Shown piece by piece: positions 54,112-63,989 of a stretch of 64,000 nt of DNA (positions within the stretch are counted from its first letter, which is position 1; every line of letters starts with the position of its first letter). The DNA is from Tricholoma matsutake (Eukaryota; Basidiomycota; Agaricomycetes; Agaricales; Tricholomataceae). The notes under the pieces are model-generated. The model was not told where the DNA came from. It worked only from the letters and a program-made list of their open reading frames with translations, and searched no databases. Position numbers and translations under genes: made by a program. The stretch lies in assembly GCA_026075535.2 (NCBI GenBank), contig AP026541.1:11222001-11286000 (forward strand). Reading direction: 5' to 3'.

Positions 54112-55529
54112 GTTCCTCATCAGGTACTTCTCTGACCTTCACCTGAGGGGGAGTCTCCCTGGGCATAGGTACTTCAGCATTGATGGTACCGTGATCTGGG
54201 GTCCTATAATCATGGGTCAGGGTAGTCCCTTGTCGAGGGTTGTTTATCCTGTTTTGTAGTGTCATTTTCATGTTCCTTTTGCTGGTGCTTCCCTCCCCTG
54301 TGGAGGTTAGCAATTCTTTCATCTTTTGCATGATTTGTTGTGTCTTGTCACATTCATTGTTTTTGCCCTTCTCCAGTTGTTCTTTCTTCTGGTTTTCTTG
54401 GGTCTTGGTGATGGCACATCTTGCTGCTTTGAGATTCCTTTCTTCTTTAGGAGTGCCCTTGGTCCTGGTCCTTGCAATGGCTTTCTGGACTGAATTCAGC
54501 TCCTTCGCTTTCTTCTTGGAAATCCTTTCCTTTGTTCTTGCCACAGCCAGTCAGGCTCAGGCAAGGGTCCCTTCTTTCTCTTCGGAGAGCCTCTTTCTTG
54601 TTTTTGCCACAGCCAATCTGGCTCAGGCAAGGCTTCTCTCTTTCTCTTCAGAGAGCCTCTGTCTTGTTTTGGCCATGATGCATTGGATTCGTGCCATTCT
54701 GTCATTGGGTGCCTCCCTTTCAGTGTCAATCCTGGGGAGTTTTAGGGTGTTTGGGAGGGCCCATTTAGCTCTTCTCATCTTCTCCAAGATTCATTGGATT
54801 TGAGCCCATTGTCCTTCATCTCGGAACTCAAGAGTTCTTTTCTTCCAGTCGATGATTGGGTTTACCTCCTGCAGCCATGACAGACCCAGGATTACCGATT
54901 CTTTGCCTAGTCCAGCGACTAGGTATTCCATTGGGTAGCTCCATCCATTGATGTGGAGCCTCCCTTTCATGTATCTGGTGATCGTTCCTTGCTTGTTCAG
55001 GGTTCCATCTACGTTTGTTGCCCGGATGGTGCAGCCTAAGGGATATGTCCTGATCCCTTCTCGTTCAACAAATTTTGAGTTGATAAAGACTCCTCCTGCT
55101 CCAGAGTCGAGGAGCACATTTGTTGCGATGTCTTTCCTGTTGTCTGCCTCAGCTACCCAAATAGACAGGCACATAGATTGTCTATTCATGGTAGCTAAGA
55201 GTACAGACCCTAGGGAGACTACAGCGGTGACTGGCATCATATCAGGCTGCTGTTCTAAAAACCCAATTCCTCCATGAGGTTGAGGGCTCATTCTTTCTCT
55301 TCTTCATCTAGTTCATCCAGCATTGTGTGGATCTTCTGATAGGTGTCCACCCCAGTCTTCTTCTGGGTGAAGCGGTTTCGGTAAGGAGGGGGTGCTGACC
55401 CTGTCTGGGTGGGGTCCTTTCCATCCTTATGGTCAGACGATTGGTGTCCTGATTGGTGGCAGATGAAACACAATCTCTTTTGGAGATGTTCCATGTGTTC
55501 TTCATTTGTCAGTCGGTTGATGTCAAGAG
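54112..55529 (-). pseudogene. Gypsy-3 gag 3' part and pol 5' part (protease)
   Basis: Minus strand. The gag end: EEHMEHLQKRLCFICHQSGHQSSDH is a zinc knuckle whose fourth ligand is His rather than Cys; gag stops in DELDEEEKE. Its TGA (55288-55290) overlaps the ATG of the next frame as ATGA. That frame (55291 to 54791) carries the protease LLDSGAGGVFINSKFV and LGLSWLQEVNPIIDW. After a stop it continues as a basic region with two to three 22-residue repeats (ART..R.SEEKE..LAQAQLAV; 66-bp period, 54540 and 54606) and ends at the LINE poly(A) junction in REVPDEEL. 55522-55529 is the TSD of the hAT-type element. Confidence 0.82.
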
Positions 55530-57123
55530 TAGGCAATGGCATGGGTAACTCACAGGTACTTTTGAGCATACCCGTACCCATACCCACATCTACCCATACC
55601 CACAACCCACGGGTCATGAACCACAGGTCATGGCAGGTATGGGTTTTGTCAGGGGTCATACTAACAAAAATACATTCATTTAATTATATACTTAATGACA
55701 ATTATCAAACCACCCTACGAGCAGGTGCTTGTAGGCGTGGGGTGGATTGTGGGTGGGCCCAGAGAAACGAAAGAAAAAAGAAAAAAAGAAACAGTCCAGG
55801 AGACGTGTGTCCCCTGGGCCAGAGAAAAGCAAGAAAAACACCCAGGAGATGGGTGTCTCCTGGGCCTGGTGTTGGTGTCTGTGGTGGTGGTGTCGTCGTC
55901 CCCCCTCTCGTCATTGTCCCCCCTCTCATTGTCATCCCCCCTCTCGTCATTGTCCCTCCTCTTGTTGTTGTCACCCCTCTCATTGTCGTTCCCCTCTCCC
56001 TCTCTTGGTCCCCTCTCTCTTCATGATCCCCTCCCTCTTGTCGTTGTCCCCCTCCCTCTTATCGTTGTCCCCACCTCCCTCTTGTTGTTGTCCCCACCTC
56101 CCTCTTGTTGTTGTCCCCACCTCCCTCTTGTTGTTGTCCCCACCTCCCTCTTGTCATTGTCCCCTCCCTCCTGCCCACCCTGCGAGCAGGGGCTCACAGT
56201 GGTGGTGGTGGTGGTGGTGGTGTCATCCCCATCCCCCTCAGTCATCCTTGTTGTCAGTCCACCCCCAATCCACCCCATGAGTAGTTGCTTGTGAGGCTGG
56301 GGGCAGGTGGTGTGCTTCATTGTTGGTCCTCTCCCTGTGTTGTTGTCATCCCCTGTTGTTATTGGTTTGTCATAGAGCACCGGCGATCCACCTTGCGAGG
56401 TGGCAGGTGCTGGTTGGCATTGTTATCCTGTCATCGTCATAGTAGTAGTAGTAGTACCTAAAAAGATTGTTAGCAGGAAAATAATGAAACAAGAGTAAAA
56501 AAAAACACTTATCAATGAATGGCCCAAGAGACATACAATGACATCTCTTGGGCCTTTTTTTTTCGTTTGCTTTGCCTCCTCGTTGTTTCCCCCTTGTCTC
56601 CAGTCTTCTCGTCATTCTGTTTGGCCTGGTGGTGGCATTGCCATTATCTCTCCATTTTGAAGTGGCACCTGTTCCCACCCTGCGAGCCGGTGCTCATGGC
56701 GGTGGTTCTCGGTGCTGTGGTGGTGGCTGTCATCATGGTCTTGCTGTTTGTTGTTTGCCATTCCGTCCCTGTCATCATTGTGGTGCAAGCAAGTGAGTGT
56801 ACAAACATGTGTAAACATATAAACGATTAGTGATCAACAATGTTGTGGATGCACATTTGTGTGCACACAAGGCCAAATGGTCTGTGCACATTGGAGGGGA
56901 TATAAAAACCCCTGTTTCCAATGTTCTTGGTTGGGCAATCCCTAAATTTAAGTAGCATTAATAATTATTTAATAGTTTATTACTAGTAGTGCTAGTGAGA
57001 CCTCCGTTAGTGGCGGGTAGGCAACGGGTTGCAGGTACCAAGTTGCTTACCCATATACCAAGTTGCTTACCCATACCCATACCTGCAAACCCACGCAGGT
57101 TGCTAAACCCGTGCAGATCCCTA
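55530..57123. mobile_element. Non-autonomous hAT-type element, 1594 bp, inside gypsy-3 gag
   Basis: Perfect 8-bp TSD GTCAAGAG (55522-55529, 57124-57131). Ends TAGGCAATGGCATGGGT and, complemented, TAGGGATCTGCACGGGT. Subterminal ACCCAT/ATGGGT hexamers on both sides. The interior: CCCAGGAGA..TCTCCTGGG (55841-55863) and GGCCCAAGAGA..TCTCTTGGGCC (56521-56554) hairpins, GAGCA-type hairpins near 55713, 56173, 56275 and 56680, a CCCTCTCGTCATTGTC array (55900-56160) and (GGT)n. Long ORFs here are low-complexity artefacts. Confidence 0.9.
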
Positions 57124-57131
57124 GTCAAGAG

Positions 57132-58010
57132 AGGGCTGTCCTTTCTTCGTTGTTTCTTTTGTCTTCTGGTTTTGCCTGGTCTTTCCCAGGATTGCCATGG
57201 CCCGTTTCCATTGGCCTTTGTATTTCAAAGCTGCCTTTATCCAGCCTTTGAGAGTGTTGGGTACTGTCTCCATTGTGTGTACCCTCTTCAGTAATTTTGG
57301 GTGCAGTCCATCCATGAAGTACTCGATCATGGCTGTGTCTTCAGTGATTCCCATCCTGTCTTTCAGGATGCGGAAGTTCACCACATATTCTTCAAGGTTC
57401 CCTGAACCTTGTTTGAGATTTTTAATCTCTGTCTTTGCTGTTCCAGTGGTGTCAATCAGTGAGAAGGCCTCTAGGACCTTCTGTCAGAAGTCTGCATATT
57501 CTCCGAGTCCCTCAGACTGGTGTTGGTTGACAAATGCCTGTGCCCAGGCAGCTGCTGTCCCTCCATTCATGAAGGACAGCGTGAAGATGATCTTCTTGTT
57601 GTTCGTGTCGTAGACCTGGTCATTGATTCACAGGTACAGGTCTATCTCCTGCAGGAACTTGGCGGTCTTGGTCCACTCTCCTGAGAAGTCTGTGGGTGAT
57701 TGGATTCATATGTCCTTCATGGACATCATTGGTGTGGTTGCAATGGGTTTGGACATCTCATTGTAGAGGTCATCGGTTTCGTCTGTTAGGAAGTGGGTGG
57801 ATGTTTCAGGTGGGGGTGTGTGTGGTTGTTCAAAGTCTTTGTCGGTGAGGAAATCTCCTCTTTGTCTGTCGGTTGATCTGTAGAACCAATGCTGTGCTGG
57901 GGTTGAGTAATGGACTAGTCTTCCATTGTATTGGTACCAAGATGAACCTGGCTGTGGTTCTGCTTCTCTTGGTGGTCAGTCTGGGGTTTGTCTAAACCCA
58001 GGTCATTGTG
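57132..58010 (-). pseudogene. Gypsy-3 Gag N-terminal part
   Basis: Minus strand from about 58010: FTLSFMNGGTAAAWAQAFVN, TTGTAKTEIKNLKQGSGNLE, EYVVNFRILKDRMGITEDTA and YFMDGLHPKLLKRVHTMETV, the retrotransposon-gag fold. In-frame stops near 57484, 57628 and 57706 (TGA/TAG). The reading frame resumes on the other side of the hAT-type element at 55521. Confidence 0.85.
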
Positions 58011-58072
58011 GTGTGTTTTGAGACGTATTGCCTACACCTAGGTAGGTGGGCTAGCAGATAGTTTAGATCTTA

Positions 58073-58737
58073 TGTTAAGGGCGAAGCCTCAACCACTCAA
58101 TCTAGTCAATGTTGTTTGACGAGGTGCTTCCTCAACAAGTCGTTCAGCACTAGTCTTACTTGGAGCATCCAATGTAAGATGGATAGTGCTCTCTAGCAGG
58201 CCTTCTGTGTAGAGTTGTCTGGGTTCACGCACTAAGGGGCTTTTTTAGTGGTTTCAAGTAAGTTCACAAGTTCACAAGTTAAAGCTGTAGATTGCCTAGA
58301 TCTAAACTAAGGACATCCCTACTATGAGTTGCAGTACTTATACTACAAGGGAGGTCCTTATTGTCCAATTGGAAAGATAGATGCGTATCAAGTAAGAATA
58401 GAAACAATAGGCCTCATGCCTTGCATGAGGTGTCCAATGTCACAGAGTGCTGCAGCACAGCATGTCAATCATGAGAGTCCGACATCATGGACCTCATGTC
58501 AAGGGGCTGTTGTATCACAGCATGTGTGGGAGTGGGTTCGGGTGCATGGAGTCACCATGCGTCAAGGGTGCCTTCCATGGGAAGGGGATCGAATGCATGC
58601 AGTTGGCATGCATCGTGCATGTGTCTGATGTCAAGGACATGCCCTAGGCATGAATCAGGTAGCGTCTCCTGTCTGGAGGGGATCATCGGGTCAGTCAGGT
58701 TGGTCGGGTTCCGTGAGTTACAAGGAAAATTGTAACA
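58073..58737 (-). repeat. 5' LTR of gypsy-3
   Basis: 665 bp, partner of 35002-35954, without the MITE. Contains an extra segment near 58445-58490 (GTGCTGCAGCACAGCATGTCAATC). Confidence 0.9.
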
Positions 58738-58742
58738 GGTGG

Positions 58743-59287
58743 GGCATACAAACATCAGTAGTTAGACTATGACTGCTTATGTTTACAACACCCACTCAAA
58801 CTGTGTCCTCACAACTTTCTTGTTCTCAAGGGCATACTTTGTCTCAGGCTCAAACTCATTGACATTCTATTCAATCTTGTATCTTATCTGCTGGAACAAA
58901 TCCTTATGTATCAATACAAGATTGGATTCAGAATTATAGTGAAAGCTCACAGTTCAGATGTTCAGAATGTAACCAGCACCTTATACATTCATTTTCATTT
59001 TTATCAGTTCCAGCAATAGTCATATTTGAGTTTGAAGGAAAAATTTTGAAAATAGACTCAGAGGGGACAATTGTCAGCAGAAACAATCGACATTCTACAA
59101 TGAAATTACAAGGTGTTATTTATCATGGAGAAGGGGATTATATATCATGTATTGTTGTTAACCAGCAACTGTGGTATCATGATGGCATTACTACTGGTGC
59201 TAATATGGTGTATGAGGGGCTACTACAGCCTGCTACAGATCTAATGCATTGCAGAGGAAAAGATGCAGCTGTTGCAATATATGCCTG
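58743..59287 (+). pseudogene. USP-like cysteine-protease domain, 3' portion of the gene split at 35001
   Basis: Continues the frame of 32965-35001 when gypsy-3 and one TSD copy are disregarded. Contains the zinc-like/NGH block (SQLSCSQGHTLSQ), FRCSECNQHLIHSFSFLSVP, and the His box YHGEGDYISCIVVNQQLWYH followed by DGITTG, ending in GKDAAVAIYA and TGA. TGA codons near 58770 and 58860 show it is dead. The His box matches peptidase-like domains with the pattern YHG..H/DF....WYHDGI.TG; the putative Cys is on the other side of the insertion. Confidence 0.8.
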
Positions 59288-60372
59288 ACTTTTGCACAAT
59301 TGGGTATATGGCTGCATACAAGTGGAGGATGTTGGCTTAGAATGGCAGAGCATAGAGGAAGATGAGTCTTGATAGATATGCATTGATTGCATAATGATTA
59401 AATTAAGTAGAGGAGAAATGGTCATGCAGTAGAAGTGATTAAGAATTAAGGCAGATTAGAAATAGGTGGACATCCAGATATTGGGCAACTGCAACTAGCA
59501 GCTCATGATGTTAGAATGCAGACTGTGTATAATGATATGGGGCAGTATACCATGTACATACTATGAAATAAAGGCTATGTAATATATATGCCAGGTCAAC
59601 TTGTGTAGTCCTGTTTCCATACTCACTGGCAGTCCATAGTCAGGATCATCATAACAGTATTTTACCAACTTACAATAATAAGTACTGAAGTATGTTATAT
59701 ACTGATTGATGGCTAGTGTCAGACTTGCAACTCTAAAACCTGAGGACTCATTCATGCCAGGCTTTAGCCATGGCCCAATTGGACAAGTGAATTATAGCTG
59801 TTCTGTTTTCAAAAGCTTAAATATCTGGATTAAATGCAGCATAGGAATCCTGAAGTATGCAAGAGGCAATGGTGAGTATACCAACCAGTTCTTGCAAAAA
59901 TCTTGGGTTCAACAACTCATCATAAGCATGAATTTTGCTACATTATTGATTTTTAGGGGGAAAAAACATATACATTTGACCTTATTCAAGAATACCCCTG
60001 CCATACACTAGCTGCTCTGCATGGCATATCTGAGTTGTAAGTGGGAGGGTGATGTTTATAGATCGTCATGATTGTGTGATCCATGGTGATTGATGTTGGC
60101 TCCAGAGATTCATACATAAGTCACCAACCTGTGAACATACCATCATGGAACCAGACCATACCAGTACCCATTACTACACATTCTGTGAAGTGATTCTCAA
60201 AATAAATAATCCCTCTGATGGTGTAACAAACATGAGCTTCACTGCAAGATATCCAAATGTCTTGGTTTGACAAGCCATTTCCAATGTCAAAGGCAAGGAG
60301 AGGTGGAGCCTGAATAAATGTGGTCCTCCTTGAGTCTTGACAAATGGGTGTTACATGTGGAACATGTCAAAG
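59288..60372. other. Spacer with one hypothetical plus-strand frame
   Basis: 59709-60011 (SVRLATLKPEDSFMPGFSHGP, KYARGNGEYTNQFLQKSWVQ) looks protein-like, with natural amino-acid composition and codons, and may be an exon of an Agaricomycete hypothetical protein, but no family or intron context could be set. The rest is AT-rich with no gene. Confidence 0.35.
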
Positions 60373-60460
60373 CTAGTGGGATTGTGAAGTCATCCATGCA
60401 TGCCTGCAAAGATCTCTCTGCACCATGAAGGATGATGACCTGACAGTTAGCCATTGGCAT

Positions 60461-60892
60461 TCAATTGCAACTGTTGGTATTGTGTCCATTGGGGCAAACA
60501 ATGTCTGCAAACATAACTGCATTAGACATATGAAGGAATTGGTGCACAACAGAATGCACCCTGGTATATGAACCAAAGGAAAATTCAGGTGAGATCCTTG
60601 TGAGGCATTGCCTGATAAATTCCCTAATCTGTTCCAGGGAAAACATCTGTGACAATGTGGATTCCACTTGAAAACTGTCATGCATCCAAAAGCTCTGGAT
60701 AAGCATATCAAGTAGGTCACTCTGCACCTCCTGTAGTGCTGCAGTCATCAAAGCTGAATCCTCACTCCACATATTAAAAAGCACAGTGATTGTTGCATTG
60801 TATGTGCAGCTATTGTTCTGCTGCTGGGTGCCAATTGGAACATTTAACTGGATTGGATCCAATGGATCAATTATCTGGTGATTGAACCTCAT
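60461..60892 (-). pseudogene. Second USP-like domain fragment, opposite orientation
   Basis: Minus strand: VPIGTQQQNNSCTYNATITVLFNMW is the same Cys box as at 34770 (GIIWSNNSCAYDS), and VCPNGHNTNSC is the NGH block. No His box or helicase was found nearby. A separate, diverged copy of the family; bounded at 60893 by an RT fragment on the plus strand. Confidence 0.7.
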
Positions 60893-61131
60893 CTTTTTAA
60901 GGATAGGTCATTTATCAGCTGGAATATTATAAGAATGCTTGTGTTTCATCGAGGAAACAATCCCAGGGGCCATGTTATCTTTCTAGGATCATCATCCCCC
61001 TATGTGTCCCCTTCATTCATCATCCTGAAAGTTGACCTCACTGTCCTACCACATTGGGTAAATGACTACCAACACCTCAACCATCTGACCATTCTGGACA
61101 ACTACCCCTTACCCCAAATTGATGATACATG
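60893..61131 (+). pseudogene. Ty3/gypsy RT fragment
   Basis: YVSPSFIILKVDLTVLPHWV and NDYQHLNHLTILDNYPLPQI are RT fingers/palm motifs of a gypsy element unlike gypsy-1 to -3. Ends abruptly at QIDD, where gypsy-2-like integrase sequence begins. Confidence 0.7.
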
Positions 61132-61712
61132 AAGCATTACGCTGATCATTCATGTACAGATGTACCCAAGTACCAAATAGGAGATAAAGTCTGGCTTAAC
61201 ACCAAGGATTTACACATGTCATGACCATCCAGGAAATTAATGGAGAAGCATGTTGGTCCCTATCCAATTTCTAAAATTATCTTGCCTAATGTGGTAAAAC
61301 TTAAATTGCTGACATCATTTAAAATTGATGTGCCAATTAACATTTCCCACTTATGACCCTACAAACTACCTACCATACTGGGACAACAAATTACTCTGCA
61401 ACCACCCATTGAAGTAGAAGGTGAACCAGAGTATGTGGTTGAATAAATTCTAGATTCATGGTTATAATGTAACAAATTGGAATTCTTGGTAAAGTGGGAA
61501 GACTATACAGACAAATAAATCCTGGGAATCTGAGGATAATTGTCAAAATGCACATGAAGCCATATGTGATTTCTACAATAAATATCCTGAAGCACTGCAG
61601 AGAATTGGGAGAATGCAATACAAACAATTGAAATTCTGACCATATCAAAATTTCACAGTACCTGATTATCACATAATCTCTCACCAGGAAGTTGAGGAAT
61701 AAAAGAGGGTAA
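61132..61712 (+). pseudogene. Gypsy-2-like Pol 3' end (integrase tail and chromodomain), decayed
   Basis: YQIGDKVWLNTKDLHMS*PS, KLMEKHVGPYPISKIILPNV, INISHL*PYKLPTILGQQIT and EGEPEYVVE*ILDSWL parallel gypsy-2 residue by residue, with many stops. A polypurine-like AAAAGAGGGTAA precedes an LTR at 61713. Confidence 0.8.
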
Positions 61713-62085
61713 TGTTAGGAAACATGCACAGTCACCTACTATAATTTTTCCTTATTCTTTCCTATTATTTTGAGCTCACTACAACCTACAACCTACAAAC
61801 TACAAGCTATTAGTGACCGTGAGACTAATAGTTCTCACAGATCAAAGATTTGTAATAGTGTATGTGCCTGTGATATGTATGCGTGTGACCTCTTAACAGT
61901 ATTCAAATAGTGTACAATAGCTGTAACTTATAAAGCAATATATGACTAAGGGGCACAGCAGTTGTGTTCTCTTAGGATTCCCACCATCATGTTGTCTGTG
62001 GAAAAGCCTTTGTCAACCAACAATTCTATTTTTACCTTTCCCATCCATCTTTGATCACATCTTCAAAACTTGTCATGTCTTTGTT
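61713..62085 (+). repeat. Diverged LTR related to gypsy-2
   Basis: Begins TGTTAGGAAACATGC and shares the order of gypsy-2 LTR landmarks (GTGTTCTCTTAGGATTCCCACC, GTGGAAAAGCCT). The right end is unclear, apparently cut by the following copia LTR. Confidence 0.6.
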
Positions 62086-62089
62086 GGGA

Positions 62090-62347
62090 AACAAGCTGAC
62101 ACCAGTATATATAGATTAGGAGTTATTATGCTGTATAAAAGGATGTCCACCCAATAGGGGTGCAATAGATCTTGTCTCTCGCTCCTCCCACTATCATCTT
62201 GTCTGATATACCCTGTCCTATGCAGTACTAGCATCTACAGGTTACGGGCCCTGCAGCCCTGCTACAGAAACTACACAGCATATAAACTACAGCTGGATCT
62301 TCACCAAGCATCAAACCCTTGCCTCTTATGAGCCCCTATAGGGAAGT
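62090..62347 (+). repeat. Probable Ty1/copia 5' LTR and leader
   Basis: TGTTGGGAAACAAGC at 62090 is a typical copia LTR start; TATAAAAGG at 62135; CTTATGAGCCCCTA just before the gag ATG resembles a degenerate primer-binding area. The LTR/leader boundary is not resolved. Confidence 0.4.
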
Positions 62348-62948
62348 ATGAATGACTATGAAGAGGACCCAAATCCTACCAATGATGATATAAATATTGA
62401 AGGTGAAGAGACATCAATAGTACTCACAACTATTACCAGGGTAGGAGCACAGGATAGCTCCAGAATTACAAAACCCCCTGAACTCCTAAACGAGACCAAT
62501 TGGGTGGTATGGCAGGAGCAAATGACAAAAGTCCTTTGACTATGCAGCATTGAGGAGTATGTCTTAGGGACCATACCAAACCCCAAGACTGCAGAGGACT
62601 TTGCAAACTGGAAGTACAATGACAGCTATGCACAGGTTTTACTCATGAATAATATTTCCAGCTGGAAGTATTTCAAATAGGACAGAGCAAGAGTGCGAGG
62701 ATGATATGGAATAGTCTAGTGGCCATACATGAGACCAAGGGACACCAAACAATCATTGCAATAATTTGAAACCTCTTTCATAAATCAGCGGACAAGACAA
62801 CAAATATTACCAAGCATCTCAATCAATTGAAAGGATATTGGGAGTGCATAAATGCAATGGGGGACAATGATTTCAGAATATCAGACCCCCCATTCAAGGT
62901 CATAATTTCCTCATTGCTACCTTTCTCATGGACACTTTCACAGAACCC
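62348..62948 (+). pseudogene. Ty1/copia Gag (UBN2-type), interrupted
   Basis: Start ATG 62348 (MNDYEEDPNPTNDD). KPPELLNETNWVVWQEQMTK, CSIEEYVLGTIPNPKTAEDF, YNDSYAQVLLMNN and, after frame changes, ETKGHQTII, HLNQLKGYWECIN, DFRISDPP are the copia gag domain. Stops/frameshifts after MTKVL (62539) and onward. The frame is cut at the TSD of the hAT-type element, and ...FTEP(Y) continues at 63990. Confidence 0.8.
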
Positions 62949-63989
62949 TAGGGTGTGACATGAGTATGGGTAACACCATGGATATCCAGTCATGGGTACA
63001 GTTCTGGATTGCTGTACCCATGCAACACCATACCCATTTCCACAGTGTTATGGGTATGCTGGTACCGGGATTCCAGTCATGTGAGTCTGTTGATATGCTG
63101 ATCGTAGGTTACACTTTTGTCTACAATGATGTATGCGGCCCATCCAATGCCCCTCCCTCACCTCAAAAGCAAGATGGAGGTATCTGCTTCTCTGGTGCCA
63201 GCCCCTCCCTCACTTCAAGAGTGAGATGGAGGGGGTCTTATCATGGCCCAAATGATGTCTATCATTGTTTGGGCCCTAGGTATTTTTACATATATTTTAA
63301 TCTTGTTTCTTTCTAACTAACTTATCTGATCTTTAGGTTCTAATAGCAAGACAACACTGTTGACAGCACCCCACCACCACCACTGCTGCAAGCCTCTGCT
63401 CACAGGGTGGACAACAACAGGGATGGAACCGGCAACATGTCAGATAACAAGCAGAGGGGGCACCGACAACGACAATGGGCTGACCAGTACTGCATGAACA
63501 GCACCCCCAACCACCACCACAAGCAACTGCTTGTGGGATGGAAACAGGGTGCAACAAGGATGGGGATGACGAGAAGAGGGAGCAGGCACAACAACAACAA
63601 CAACGATGGCCACCACCACTGCCAACACCACCATAGCACCCCCAACCACTGCCATGAGCAACTGCTCATGGGGTGGAAATGGGGTGCAATGAGGATGGGG
63701 ACGACAAGAAGGCACCCCCCCCTCTTGCTGCAAACATGAGCAGGGAGGTTTTTTGTTCTGTTCTCAGTGATGACAGGCCCCCCCCCTTGCTCCAAACGTG
63801 AGAGGGGGGCATTCTTATTATGTTTATATATTAGTTTAATGTAATTATATTATTAAAATATGTAGTTGAGTCAAAACCCGATGGTGACCTGTGATAAACA
63901 CTGCACCCCTACCCATGCAGGTATAGTGTTTGCAGGTATGGGTACAGGTATGAAAAAATGTACCCATGGGTTACCTGTGTCACACTCTA
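62949..63989. mobile_element. Non-autonomous hAT-type element, 1041 bp, inside copia gag
   Basis: Perfect 8-bp TSD CAGAACCC (62941-62948, 63990-63997). Ends TAGGGTGTGACA and complemented TAGAGTGTGACA; ATGGGT hexamers next to both. The interior: GGCCCAAATGAT..TTTGGGCC hairpin (63245-63275) followed by an intron-like tract (63281-63334, GTATTT..CTAAC..TTTAG), GAGCA-type hairpins near 63386, 63517 and 63651, and C-run/G-run hairpins with T-tails (63715-63815). Confidence 0.9.

Larger units (their letters stand above)
35002..58737 (-). mobile_element. Gypsy-3: LTR retrotransposon on minus strand carrying nested insertions
   Basis: LTRs 35002-35954 and 58073-58737 run, on the minus strand, TGTTACAATTTTCC...CGCCCTTAACA. 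Target duplication AGTGG (34997-35001) against GGTGG (58738-58742), one mismatch. Minus-strand order: 5' LTR (58737), gag (57990 to 55289), pol beginning with protease (55291), then RT, RNase H, integrase and chromodomain (40221 to about 36970), polypurine tract, 3' LTR. The span of 23.7 kb is inflated by a LINE (40226-54111), a hAT-type element in gag (55530-57123) and a MITE in the 3' LTR. Confidence 0.9.

Noticed and set aside
55700..56800. Long overlapping ORFs on both strands (Ser/Pro/Leu- and Thr/Met-rich)
   Set aside because: They arise from GTTGTC/GACAAC and CCCTC repeats inside the hAT-type element; similar ORFs appear in several frames, with no start context and no domain.
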